Of a DNA stretch of 52,725 nt, positions 18,321 to 27,176 are shown piece by piece. A program made the position numbers and the translations under genes. Every line of letters begins with the position of its first letter. The first letter of the stretch is position 1. The stretch spans positions 1-52,725 of the forward strand of contig JAFUYA010000044.1 in assembly GCA_017477025.1 (NCBI GenBank), written 5' to 3'. The notes beneath the pieces were generated by a model, which made no database searches, was not told where the DNA came from, and worked only from the letters and a program-made list of their open reading frames with translations. The DNA comes from Bacteroidales bacterium. GTDB taxonomy: Bacteria > Bacteroidota > Bacteroidia > Bacteroidales > P3.

Positions 18321-18380
18321 ATTATATTGTAAAAAGGTGTATGTTTCATGTATAAAACATACACCTTTTTACAATATAAT
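18321..18380. terminator. Bidirectional terminator with 26-bp perfect arms
   Basis: 18321-18346 and 18355-18380 are exact reverse complements around an 8-nt loop. The GGTGTATG stem is framed by A5 and T5 tracts, so it should terminate both the phosphofructokinase (+) and the histidine kinase (-). The symmetry continues another 10 bp outside the tracts, more than termination needs. Confidence 0.9.
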
Positions 18381-18385
18381 TATTT

Positions 18386-21382
18386 CTACAGTTTTTCAAA
18401 GTCTATAAAAAATACTGTACCGACATTTTCTTTACTTCTAAATGAAATCTGTGCATTGTAATTTTCCAATATTGTCTTGACTATCGTCAGCCCTATACCG
18501 TTACCATTAGTCTTTGTTGTAAACTGTGTGTTAAAAATTTTGTCTTTATCATTATCTTTTATCCCGCAACCGTTGTCCTCTACAGAAACGATATATCTGT
18601 TTTCATTCTCTTTAATAGCAATATTGATCTGTCCGTTAGATTTATTATATAATGCCTGCATAGAATTTTTAATTAAATTATTAAATATCCTGATAAACAA
18701 TTTTTCATCTCCCGACACAAAACAATTCTCTTTGGAAGAATACACAATTCTGACATCATTAACATTATTAAACAAGTTAATTGCAGACAAAATACAACTA
18801 TCCAAGTTTACTTTTTCTTTTTTGGCAACAGGTTTTGAATAAGAATTCAATTCCTGAGTGATTGTACTTAAAGTTTCTATTTGAGAAATCAGAGAAGAAG
18901 TAATATCTTGCCATTTGTTTTCAAATAAAGCGGCAGCCTTTTCGTTACCTTGCTTTTTTGCATCGAACAATCGTTGCAAATATTGAATGGACAGTTTCAT
19001 AGGAGTTAATGGATTCTTAATATCATGTGCAACTTGCTTTGCCAACTCACGCCAAGAAGATTGTCTTTCCTGCTGTTGTAACAAAACTGCACTTTCTTCA
19101 ATCTTATCCAACATGGAATTGTATGATTTTATCAACTGACCCATCTCATCATTCTTCTGCCATACAATCTTATCATTTCGAACATTTAGATTAATTCTTG
19201 ACATTCTGTCCTTTACTAATTCTAACGGCTTAGTTATAATGTTACTTAAGAAAACAAATATCAAAACTGCAACATTAACCCAAAATAGGAACATATTTGC
19301 AAAATTGCTTATCAACTCATCAATATTATCATTCATTATCTTTTGTTGATTAATGAAAGGAAGATTTACTATATATGCAGTGGAATGATTCATATCAAAG
19401 ACTTTTATGTAGGATGCCAGAAATCTTCCGTTACATATTGATTCTTCCTGCCAAAACAATGTATCAGGATTTTCATTTATTATTTCCAATGCATGCGGAT
19501 TTATCCTGTCAGAAATAATACCTCTGTTGAAAATATCTTCTTGAGAACAAACTACAAGTTTTCCTTCTTCATCAAAAATATTGACGTCAGATAAAAATGT
19601 ATTGGATATTTCTATTAAATCCAGATTTGTAATAGTATCGCTAATGTTTAGAATCTTTCCTGTTTCCAATGCAATACTTTGAGTTTTTTCTTTTAGAATA
19701 TTTTCATTATATCGCTTATTCAGATTCATTGTACTTCTTATTCCGAATATTCCCAAGACTACTACACTTACAACAAAAGAACCTAATAACGATGCCAATA
19801 TTTTTGACTTGATACTCAATGTCCTTTTTCTGTAATCTGATAAGGATGCAACGAACCGTTGAATCCCGAACAATAAACATAGTAAAAAGAAAATCAAAGA
19901 CACTCCCGATAAAGAGGAATAAAGAGTGCGAGATTCAGAATGCAATTCTCTGCTTTCTGTTACAGGAGAACTTTCCAAAAAAAGGGAATAATTCATATTC
20001 TCATTATTATGCTTATGAAGACACTCTGCAAAAACATACGCATCTTTTATCTTAAAAAAGTAAAGATAAGTAGGAATATCCTGTTCTGAAAATTCCGTAA
20101 ATGCATAAGACATGGAGTCCGACTGCTCAGAATTATTTATTCTGTTTTTTATATAATGTAACGTTTTAACACTTCTTTTGTCAGGTTGCAATATAACCGA
20201 ATCTTTTTCGTCAAAGACCAAAACACTTGTATGATTAGTCTGTTTTATAAGAGATAAATAATATTTCTCTATATAATTTTCTGCCTTAACATAATCGTTA
20301 TTAACAATATAATTGCATATAACGGAATCTTTTGCAACAGCATCCATTAAAAGATAGAAATTTCTTGAATCCGACGGTTTATTAACTGTTACGGACTCTT
20401 CTTCAATAACAGGTAGTCTGTCCGTTCCTGAGAATACTCGCATAACAATGCCTGTAAGAACTGCAATAATCATCAATATAGCAAACTTTCTGACCAAAAT
20501 GTATCCTGTTTTACTCTTATCTCTATTATTATCTAAAGGTAAGATTTTACATGCACATATAAAAACTAAATATCCGAATAATGTGATAGTCAATAAATCC
20601 AGAATACTTTCGTAATTTACAGAAGATATACAAAAACTAAGAATTCTTTCCGTATTGTTTCTTACCAGTAATACGCATATAACTAAATATACAATACAAA
20701 GCAATAAACAAAGCAGAACCTTGCAGATTGTTGATGATTTTTCCTTTATATCAGAACCGGCAAATATGACATTTATTATAAGTAAAATAATGAAGAAAAT
20801 ATTGACAATCAACCATGCATGAAAAATAAAAGAACTCTTTTCACTTTTTTCAAAACATTCGGGAGATGCATCTAAATAACAAACTGTTTTACCGTTCCAA
20901 ATGATAGGATAATCCGTCCTGTAATCTACTATTTCTATATTTTTATCTAATGAAAATGCTTCTGAGAATGTATTTTGCAGGTAATCATTCTCAATCTCAT
21001 AATTGTGTTTAATCAAGTATAAATAATGAACGGTTTTGCCTTTGCCCAAGGCTGTACTTTTATGTACAAAAAATCCGTTTCGCAATTCCGTAACTATCTT
21101 ATCACCTCCTATATCACACAAATTATATCCGTCAAAAGATATTGTATTATCAGTACGCTCAATAATACTGTCTTTTTCGCAAACAAACCTTTCTCCTTTT
21201 CTTTCTATGTCATTATAGATTCGAGTAAGTGTGCTTGTAAAACGTGTTTGTATATCACGGGAATAAATATCCGAAAGATAGTAAAACATTATATTGCCTA
21301 CTACCGAACAAAATAACAGCAAGATAAAAAATCGTGTTTGTTTTGATCGCCTTATACGATAAAATAAAAGAATTGACTTCAT
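18386..21382 (-). CDS. NtrY-like membrane sensor histidine kinase
   Basis: A 998-residue sensor kinase. A cluster of hydrophobic helices in the N-terminal half and two large extracytoplasmic segments precede a HAMP domain (NIITKPLELVKDRM) near 705-760. The HisKA H-box is VAHDIKNPLTPMKL with the phospho-acceptor His786. The HATPase domain has N-box NNLIKNSMQAL, G1 DNGCGI and G2 GNGIGL. This arrangement resembles NtrY-type kinases. No response regulator is adjacent, so it is an orphan kinase here. The start was set at the ATG at 21382 because the minus-strand TATTTTTG promoter element ends 6 bases upstream of it. An in-frame extension to 21436 would read through that promoter. Confidence 0.9.
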   Translation of the reverse strand: MKSILLFYRIRRSKQTRFFILLLFCSVVGNIMFYYLSDIYSRDIQTRFTSTLTRIYNDIERKGERFVCEKDSIIERTDNTISFDGYNLCDIGGDKIVTELRNGFFVHKSTALGKGKTVHYLYLIKHNYEIENDYLQNTFSEAFSLDKNIEIVDYRTDYPIIWNGKTVCYLDASPECFEKSEKSSFIFHAWLIVNIFFIILLIINVIFAGSDIKEKSSTICKVLLCLLLCIVYLVICVLLVRNNTERILSFCISSVNYESILDLLTITLFGYLVFICACKILPLDNNRDKSKTGYILVRKFAILMIIAVLTGIVMRVFSGTDRLPVIEEESVTVNKPSDSRNFYLLMDAVAKDSVICNYIVNNDYVKAENYIEKYYLSLIKQTNHTSVLVFDEKDSVILQPDKRSVKTLHYIKNRINNSEQSDSMSYAFTEFSEQDIPTYLYFFKIKDAYVFAECLHKHNNENMNYSLFLESSPVTESRELHSESRTLYSSLSGVSLIFFLLCLLFGIQRFVASLSDYRKRTLSIKSKILASLLGSFVVSVVVLGIFGIRSTMNLNKRYNENILKEKTQSIALETGKILNISDTITNLDLIEISNTFLSDVNIFDEEGKLVVCSQEDIFNRGIISDRINPHALEIINENPDTLFWQEESICNGRFLASYIKVFDMNHSTAYIVNLPFINQQKIMNDNIDELISNFANMFLFWVNVAVLIFVFLSNIITKPLELVKDRMSRINLNVRNDKIVWQKNDEMGQLIKSYNSMLDKIEESAVLLQQQERQSSWRELAKQVAHDIKNPLTPMKLSIQYLQRLFDAKKQGNEKAAALFENKWQDITSSLISQIETLSTITQELNSYSKPVAKKEKVNLDSCILSAINLFNNVNDVRIVYSSKENCFVSGDEKLFIRIFNNLIKNSMQALYNKSNGQINIAIKENENRYIVSVEDNGCGIKDNDKDKIFNTQFTTKTNGNGIGLTIVKTILENYNAQISFRSKENVGTVFFIDFEKL

Positions 21383-21388
21383 AACCTG

Positions 21389-21396
21389 CAAAAATA
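21389..21396 (-). promoter_or_regulatory. -7 promoter element (TATTTTTG, minus strand) for the histidine kinase
   Basis: Only 6 bases separate the element from the ATG at 21382, so the transcript should have almost no leader. It sits 13 bp from the opposing QueD element. Confidence 0.55.
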
Positions 21397-21409
21397 CAAA
21401 AATTCTTTG

Positions 21410-21417
21410 TAATTTTG
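21410..21417 (+). promoter_or_regulatory. -7 promoter element (TAATTTTG) for queD
   Basis: An exact TAnnTTTG match. Only 5 bases separate its final G from the ATG at 21423, predicting a leaderless or nearly leaderless mRNA. Confidence 0.6.
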
Positions 21418-21422
21418 CAACT

Positions 21423-21863
21423 ATGAAAATACGCATTACAAAAGAGTTTCATTTTGAAATGAGCCATTGTCTTAACAATTACGACGGATTGTGTTACAAT
21501 ATACACGGCCATAGTTATAAATTGTTTATTTGTCTGAGAGGCGAACCTGATCAAGATAAGAATTCGTCTTCGTACGGCATGGTAATGGATTTTTCAAAAC
21601 TGAAAACAATTGTAAAAACTTCCATTTTGGACAAGTTCGACCATTCTTTGGTCATAGAACAACACTCTCCGTTTATCGAACAAATCAAAAAATTAGACAC
21701 AAAAAAAGAAATAGTAGATTTTCAGCCTACATGCGAAAATTTAGTCTTGTATATCAAAGATATTATCTCTCCACTCTTACCGAAGGAGGTGGAATTATTC
21801 AGTATAAAATTGTATGAAACGGCATCTTCTCATGCAGAATGGAATATTACGGACAATGTATAA
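21423..21863 (+). CDS. queD: 6-carboxytetrahydropterin synthase / 6-pyruvoyl-tetrahydropterin synthase family
   Basis: A 146-residue QueD/PTPS-family enzyme, most likely making 6-carboxy-tetrahydropterin for queuosine. Zinc ligands and the catalytic Cys are seen in MSHCLNN and CYNIHGHSY (the CxxxHGH pattern). FDHSLV provides the conserved Asp-His pair, PTCENLVLYI the substrate-binding Glu region, and ETASSHAEW the C-terminal motif. Length is normal. It is alone after its promoter, with 63 bases before the next start. Other queuosine genes are not in the window, so a role in pterin synthesis cannot be excluded. Confidence 0.88.
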   Translation: MKIRITKEFHFEMSHCLNNYDGLCYNIHGHSYKLFICLRGEPDQDKNSSSYGMVMDFSKLKTIVKTSILDKFDHSLVIEQHSPFIEQIKKLDTKKEIVDFQPTCENLVLYIKDIISPLLPKEVELFSIKLYETASSHAEWNITDNV

Positions 21864-21926
21864 TTAGGTTATAATATTATTCTGCACTACTCACCGTAAA
21901 AGAATAACTTAGTTTTGATAGGAAAT

Positions 21927-23042
21927 ATGGACGAAAGATATAGCATTAATTCTGTTATTAAATGGATTCTTATTATAGTAGGAGTAGGTATTGTATTATA
22001 CGCTCTTTGGTATTTCCGATTCATCGTATTGTGTATCTTTATTGCATTGATTCTATCTATTATCGGACAACCTTTGATGAATCTTTTGGATAAAATCAAA
22101 GTAGGTTCGTTCCGTTTCAATAAATCCTTATGCTCAGCCGTAACATTAATAGTCGAATTCGGTATTATATCGTCCGTTGTATATTTACTTGTCCCGTTGA
22201 TAATATCCCAAGCACAAGACTTTTCTTCCATTGACGTCAATGTACTTGAAAGATCTTATGCTGCACCTTTAAAGGAGGTAAATGAATTCATCGCAAAGTA
22301 CAATCTTTTACCTGATAATCTGAATCTTGAAGAATACATCAGCAACAGTGTAATGAGTGTATTAAATACAATAAAACTACCTCAAATTGCACAAGTGGCA
22401 TTATCTTTGGTGGGAAAACTAGGTATGGGTATTTTGATTATTGCATTCATTACATTCTTCTTTTTAAAAGATTCTCACATAGTAACCAAATTTATTGATG
22501 CGGTTACTCCTGATAAATATCTTAACGAGGTACATAATATAATTAAAAATTCAAGGCACTTGATAACACGTTACTTCATTGGTGTTTTCTGTGAAATTAT
22601 GCTTATGATTATCATGTTGAGTATAGGTTTTTCCATAGCAGGTTTCACAAATGCCATACTGATTGCATGCATTTGCGGAATTATGGTTATACTACCTTAC
22701 ATAGGTGTGATTATCGGCGGCGGTATAGGACTGATTATTCTTGTTACAGGTACGCTTGCAACAGATCCGAATGCAAACATACTTGTCATAGTTATAACGT
22801 ATATATGCATTTTTATAGGTGTTAAATTGATTGATGACTTTTTACTTCAACCTTCCATATATTCTAAGAGCGTTAAAGCAAAGCCGTTGGAGATATTTCT
22901 CATTATTTTAATGGCAGGGGAAATAGGAGGTATAGTAGGCATGATACTTGCCATTCCTGTTTATACTTTTTTGAGAATCATTGCAAAGGAATTCTTCAGC
23001 AAATGGAAATTCATCAGAAGTTTGACTAAAGGCATAGAATAA
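21927..23042 (+). CDS. AI-2E family transporter
   Basis: A polytopic membrane protein of 371 residues of the AI-2E/PerM family. Hydrophobic helices lie near residues 12-55, 66-90, 150-175, 210-245, 250-285 and 300-345. Family-typical segments are LNTIKLPQIAQVALSLVGKL, FFFLKDSH and MVILPYIGVIIGGGIG. Members export varied small molecules; AI-2 export is known for only a few, so the substrate here is open. The ATG at 21927 was chosen over an upstream TTG at 21915. It is probably co-transcribed with queD and is convergent with ispG (19-base gap, no obvious terminator). Confidence 0.88.
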   Translation: MDERYSINSVIKWILIIVGVGIVLYALWYFRFIVLCIFIALILSIIGQPLMNLLDKIKVGSFRFNKSLCSAVTLIVEFGIISSVVYLLVPLIISQAQDFSSIDVNVLERSYAAPLKEVNEFIAKYNLLPDNLNLEEYISNSVMSVLNTIKLPQIAQVALSLVGKLGMGILIIAFITFFFLKDSHIVTKFIDAVTPDKYLNEVHNIIKNSRHLITRYFIGVFCEIMLMIIMLSIGFSIAGFTNAILIACICGIMVILPYIGVIIGGGIGLIILVTGTLATDPNANILVIVITYICIFIGVKLIDDFLLQPSIYSKSVKAKPLEIFLIILMAGEIGGIVGMILAIPVYTFLRIIAKEFFSKWKFIRSLTKGIE

Positions 23043-23061
23043 GACCGATATCATACAAGAT

Positions 23062-24396
23062 TTATTGCCATTTACCGTCCTGCTTTATGATCTTTATCAA
23101 CTCTTCTACGGCATTTTTCTCGTCGATATGCGACATAACCAACTCTTTACCTCTGTACAGATTTACCGTGTTATTTCCTGCTCCGATGTATCCGTAATCC
23201 GCATCTGCCATTTCACCCGGTCCGTTAACTATACAACCCATAACCGCTATTTTCAATCCTTTCAGCCCGGACAACGCACTTTTCACTTTTTCAAGTGCTG
23301 ATTCTATATCATATTTTGTTCTTCCGCAGGACGGACATGCTACAAATTCAGCCTTATATCTTTCTATTCCCAAAGCCTGTAATACATCTTTTGCTTGTTG
23401 GTCTGAAAGGAAAGTTCTCCCTTGTTTTACCTCATCCTTACTAACTTTGTTCTCCAATAAGTCAAAAGCCGTTTTTGCAGTGTTATATATAATATGAGTT
23501 TCTACATCTGATTCGTCAAAAGTTTTTCCTAACATATTTTGCTCAATATTTTTCAATGCGGCAATCTGTTTTGCAACAGGAATTTCGTTTTCAGGCTTTT
23601 CTGTCAAAGAAACGCGAATCGTATCTCCTATTCCTTGCAAAAGCAACGGAGCAATACCGCAAATACTTTTGATTCTTCCGTCCGTGCCGTTACCTGCTTC
23701 GGTTACACCAAGATGCAACGGATAGTACATGTCCTCCTTTTGCATCATATCCACCAAAAGTTTATTGGCTCTGTACATAACTCCGACATCACTTGCTTTC
23801 ATTGAGACAACAATTCTGTCAAAATCCATTTCTTTAAACATACGTAAAAACTCCATTGCACTTACAGCCATTGCTTGAGGAGTATTACCGTATTTAAAAA
23901 GTACTCTCTCACTCAAAGAACCGTGATTTACTCCTATACGGATTGCAGTATTATGCTTTTTGCAAATATCTATCAACGGAAATATATTATCGTATGCTTT
24001 TTCCAAAGTATTATAATAATCCTTTTCAGTAAAATTCGGATTCCATTTTCTATCTACATAGTTGCCCGGATTGATTCGTATTTTTTCAACAATTCCTGCA
24101 CTGATTTCAGCCGCCTTAGGGTTAAAGTGAATATCGGCTATCAAAGGAACCTCCACATTCCTTTTTATCAACTCATTCTTTATGTTGTACAAGTTCTCCG
24201 CCTGTGATATGTCGGCAGCCGTTATACGTACCATCTGACATCCCTGTTCCGTTAATCTTAGAATCTGTTGCACTGTTGCAGAAGTATCCAAAGTATCGGT
24301 ATTTGTCATTGACTGAACGACAACAGGATTACCTGCTCCGATAACTACATTGCCTATTTGTACCGCCGTTGATTTATTTACTCTCATTTTTATCAT
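23062..24396 (-). CDS. ispG: 4-hydroxy-3-methylbut-2-enyl diphosphate synthase, compact form
   Basis: The MEP-pathway enzyme that converts MEcPP to HMBPP using a 4Fe-4S cluster. The TIM-barrel half (about 1-280) is of the plant/Bacteroidota type: QSMTNTDTLDT, PLIADIHFNP, RIGVNHGSLSERV, YPLHLGVTEAGNGTDGRIKS, GDTIRVSLTEKPE. The cluster-binding half (about 340-444) has VACPSCGRT and GCIVNGPGEMADADYGYIG. Enzymes of this type, as I recall them, are about 600 residues with a middle domain of roughly 250. Here only about 60 residues join the halves. The frame is unbroken, so it is a compact natural form. Starts at 24396 or 24387 (ATG) are possible. An upstream TTG overlaps the promoter. Confidence 0.93.
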   Translation of the reverse strand: MIKMRVNKSTAVQIGNVVIGAGNPVVVQSMTNTDTLDTSATVQQILRLTEQGCQMVRITAADISQAENLYNIKNELIKRNVEVPLIADIHFNPKAAEISAGIVEKIRINPGNYVDRKWNPNFTEKDYYNTLEKAYDNIFPLIDICKKHNTAIRIGVNHGSLSERVLFKYGNTPQAMAVSAMEFLRMFKEMDFDRIVVSMKASDVGVMYRANKLLVDMMQKEDMYYPLHLGVTEAGNGTDGRIKSICGIAPLLLQGIGDTIRVSLTEKPENEIPVAKQIAALKNIEQNMLGKTFDESDVETHIIYNTAKTAFDLLENKVSKDEVKQGRTFLSDQQAKDVLQALGIERYKAEFVACPSCGRTKYDIESALEKVKSALSGLKGLKIAVMGCIVNGPGEMADADYGYIGAGNNTVNLYRGKELVMSHIDEKNAVEELIKIIKQDGKWQ

Positions 24397-24408
24397 ATCT
24401 TTAAACTG

Positions 24409-24416
24409 CAAATATA
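24409..24416 (-). promoter_or_regulatory. -7 promoter element (TATATTTG, minus strand) for ispG
   Basis: An exact TAnnTTTG match on the minus strand, 12 bases before the ATG at 24396, giving a leader of only a few bases. Confidence 0.55.
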
Positions 24417-24514
24417 CGATATTTCTCTTTCTTCACACTTGACGGAGTAAAAAATACAAAGCATGCACGTGTAAAAAAATCAATACCTTTTCATAACAAA
24501 TAAATAAAAATATG

Positions 24515-24522
24515 TAATTTTG
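24515..24522 (+). promoter_or_regulatory. -7 promoter element (TAATTTTG) for asparaginase
   Basis: An exact TAnnTTTG match with an expected leader of about 40 nt to the ATG at 24568. An in-frame TTG at 24520 lies inside the element and cannot be the start. Confidence 0.6.
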
Positions 24523-24567
24523 CAGGCAGAACGCTTTTTCATGCAATATAAAATCTACAAAGAGATA

Positions 24568-25575
24568 ATGAAAAATATTCTTGTCATATATACCGGCGGA
24601 ACTATAGGAATGGTGAAAGACAGTGTATCGGGAGCATTGAAACCTTTTGATATGCACAGAATATACGAGGTTCTGCCCGTCTTAAAAAAAATAAACTGCA
24701 ATATAGAAACTTTTCAATGCGACCCCATCATAGACTCCTCGGACATGAATGCGGACAAATGGCTTTTGTTCGCATCACTTATAAGGGATAATTACGAAAA
24801 ATATGACGGTTTTGTAATTTTACACGGAACGGATACTATGTCTTATACGGCTTCGGCTTTGAGTTTTCTGTTGAACAATCTGGGGAAGCCCGTTATTATC
24901 ACAGGCAGTCAGTTACCTTTGGGCGTGATAAGGACTGACGGAAGAGACAACATTATTTCTGCAGTGGAGATTGCCGCCAACAATGATGTATCCATTCCCG
25001 AAGTGTGTATTTTCTTCGACAACAAACTCTATCGCGGAAACCGTACCACCAAAATTAATGCAGAGTTTTTCGAGGCTTTTTATTCAGGAAATTTGCCTTC
25101 TTTGGCAAAAGTCGGAATAAACATTTCTTACAAACAGCACTTGATATTACCCGTTCCCTCAAATAAATTCAAAGTATATGACAAGCTTTGTACGGATGTG
25201 ATAATTATGAAGATTCATCCTGCCATAAGCAAGGAATATCTGAATGCTGTAAGCAGTATTCCTAATCTTAAAGGTATTGTAATGGAAACTTACGGCTCGG
25301 GCAATGCTCCTACTGATAAATGGTTCTTGAAAGGAATTAAGAATATCATAGATAAAGGCATACTTATAATGAATGTAACGCAGTGCAAAGCAGGAAGCGT
25401 TGAGATGGGACATTATCAAGCCAGTTGTGCTTTAAGGGATATGGGAGTTATCAGCGGAAAGGATATTACTACCGAAGCGGCGTTGGCCAAGATGATGTTT
25501 GTACTGGGTAATTTCAGCGATAAGAAAACTCAAACGGAATTGTTGAATCGTAACATCTGCGGTGAAATATCATAA
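24568..25575 (+). CDS. ansA: Type I L-asparaginase
   Basis: A cytoplasmic asparaginase of 335 residues that hydrolyses asparagine to aspartate and ammonia. The two catalytic threonine regions are clear: VIYTGGTIGM at the N-terminus and VILHGTDTMSYTASAL near residue 88. DSSDMNADKW and TGSQLPLGVIRTDGRDN are also conserved. The lack of a signal peptide marks the type I form. The ATG at 24568 gives the usual MKNILVIYTGGT start; an ATG at 24541 would add nine residues. The PfkB kinase follows 25 bases downstream, probably in the same transcript. Confidence 0.92.
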   Translation: MKNILVIYTGGTIGMVKDSVSGALKPFDMHRIYEVLPVLKKINCNIETFQCDPIIDSSDMNADKWLLFASLIRDNYEKYDGFVILHGTDTMSYTASALSFLLNNLGKPVIITGSQLPLGVIRTDGRDNIISAVEIAANNDVSIPEVCIFFDNKLYRGNRTTKINAEFFEAFYSGNLPSLAKVGINISYKQHLILPVPSNKFKVYDKLCTDVIIMKIHPAISKEYLNAVSSIPNLKGIVMETYGSGNAPTDKWFLKGIKNIIDKGILIMNVTQCKAGSVEMGHYQASCALRDMGVISGKDITTEAALAKMMFVLGNFSDKKTQTELLNRNICGEIS

Positions 25576-25600
25576 CAATATCAGATACCGAACAATTATC

Positions 25601-26593
25601 ATGGATTACAAATCAATATTCGAACAATTCAATCAATTAAACATACTTATTGTAGGCGATGTTATGATTGACTCCTATCAATGGGGCAAAGTTGAACGCA
25701 TATCTCCCGAGGCTCCCGTACCTATTTGCTCGGTTACAAAAACCGAACATCGTTTGGGCGGAGCAGGTAATGTTGCGTTGAATATATCTGCAATGGGTGC
25801 AACGCCTGTTCTTTGCAGTGTGATAGGCAATGACACCAATGAAGAAATATTGTTAAACTTGCTGAACAAACATAATATGACAACCGACGGTATTGTCATC
25901 AGCAACGAAAGACCTACAACCATTAAGACAAGAATAATAGGTAACAACGCACAAATGCTTCGTATTGATAACGAGACAACAAAAGAATTGTCCGAGTCTG
26001 AAACGAATGCTTTACTATGCAAGATAAACGATATTCTTAATAAGAAGAAGATAGATGCCATAGTTTTTCAGGACTATGATAAAGGAGTTATCACCGCTGA
26101 AATAATCAATCAGACGGTCAAACTTGCAAAACAAAAAAATATTCCTACAACCGTTGATCCGAAACATCGAAATTTTACGCTGTATAAAGACGTTACACTA
26201 TTCAAACCTAATCTTAAAGAACTGAAAGAGGGTTTAAAAATAGAGTTTGAAGAACCGAATCTGCAAAACTTAACTGATGCGGCTTTGTTGTTACACTGCA
26301 AACAGAATATAACACAAGTTTTTATAACACTCAGCGAGAACGGTGTTTTCATTGCGGATTATACCTCAAAAGATGCACAAATAAGTCTTTTGCCTGCTCG
26401 GTTGAGAAAAATAGCAGACGTAAGCGGTGCCGGCGATACGGTTATCAGTGTTGCGACATTATGTCTGGCATTAGGATTACCTGCAATGCTTACGGCAAAA
26501 ATAAGCAACATTGCCGGAGGATTGGTTTGTGAAACGGTAGGTGTTGTACCTATTGATAAACAACGCCTGTATAAAGAAGTTATATCCGAATAA
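25601..26593 (+). CDS. rfaE1: PfkB-family carbohydrate kinase, RfaE1/HldE kinase-domain type
   Basis: A ribokinase-fold sugar kinase of 330 residues, closest in motifs to the heptose-7-phosphate 1-kinase half of HldE. The N-terminal block DVMIDSYQWGKVERISPEAP and the HRLGGAGNVALN sugar-binding loop are present. The ATP/anion-hole motif is DVSGAGDTVIS near residue 275, and DPKHRNFTLYKDV is conserved. It would phosphorylate D-glycero-D-manno-heptose 7-phosphate for lipopolysaccharide core synthesis. The cytidylyltransferase-like half found in fused HldE is absent, so a separate partner is required. The ATG at 25601 is preferred over an in-frame upstream start inside the asparaginase gene. Confidence 0.85.
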   Translation: MDYKSIFEQFNQLNILIVGDVMIDSYQWGKVERISPEAPVPICSVTKTEHRLGGAGNVALNISAMGATPVLCSVIGNDTNEEILLNLLNKHNMTTDGIVISNERPTTIKTRIIGNNAQMLRIDNETTKELSESETNALLCKINDILNKKKIDAIVFQDYDKGVITAEIINQTVKLAKQKNIPTTVDPKHRNFTLYKDVTLFKPNLKELKEGLKIEFEEPNLQNLTDAALLLHCKQNITQVFITLSENGVFIADYTSKDAQISLLPARLRKIADVSGAGDTVISVATLCLALGLPAMLTAKISNIAGGLVCETVGVVPIDKQRLYKEVISE

Positions 26594-26661
26594 AATCATT
26601 TACTTCGACTATGACGGGGGCTGTCCATACTAATCCGTAAGTTTTTGTAAATAATACAGTT

Positions 26662-26743
26662 AAAAAATAGTGAGATTTCCCGAATTTTTTTAATGATTTT
26701 GTCAGAAATCATTAAAAAAACTTACAAAATCTCACTATTTTTT
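26662..26743 (+). repeat. Dispersed structured intergenic repeat, copy C3 (nested double hairpin)
   Basis: The outer arms 26662-26678 and 26727-26743 are 17-bp perfect complements ending in A- and T-tracts. Nested inside is a second perfect 15-bp stem (TTTTTTTAATGATTT with its complement) around a 6-nt loop. It shares GTCAGAAATC and AAATCATTAAAAAAACTT with the other copies. The rest of the 26594-27176 gap holds AT-rich tracts, a small hairpin AACGGTT/AACCGTT at 26903-26920, and the promoter at 27079-27109. Confidence 0.75.
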
Positions 26744-27078
26744 TTCAGCAATAATAATATCAGTTTTTTCATCTGAAACTTTCTTTGCAATTTATCATCG
26801 TAGGATTTTTTCAAACGTCGTATAATTGCAAAAAAATGCAAAAAATGACTAAAAAATTCAATATTGAAATTTTTTTTTACAACAACATTTGCCATTAACT
26901 GCAACGGTTGAGAAACCGTTTATAACGTTTGAGAAAAACTAAAAAACAACTCGGAGCCGTAATTTGCAAAAACTCTCCTTTTTTTCGTTTTTTTGCCTTA
27001 AATTCTGTTATAAATCATTTTTTATCATTGATTTCCAAATATTTAGTTTCTATGAAAAAACAAAAAGTAATCTTTTTT

Positions 27079-27109
27079 TTTGTTTTTTTTATTAAACTAT
27101 TTATCTTTG
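27079..27109 (+). promoter_or_regulatory. Consensus Bacteroidota promoter for the giant adhesin
   Basis: TTTG at 27079-27082 and TATCTTTG at 27102-27109 are spaced by 19 bp and match both consensus elements exactly. The leader would be about 60 nt. This is the best promoter match in the window. Confidence 0.8.
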
Positions 27110-27176
27110 CGACAACTTATTACAGAGTTTGTATAACAAATAAAATAATTATGTAAAACTTAAAACCTCTTTTAAA

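Noticed and set aside
23062..24396. Frameshift or deletion pseudogene reading of short IspG
   Set aside because: Both functional halves and the frame are intact; the short linker reads as normal coding sequence.
26929..27156. 75-codon + strand open frame before the adhesin
   Set aside because: Phe/Lys-rich translation of A/T tracts; it overlaps the consensus promoter at 27079-27109.
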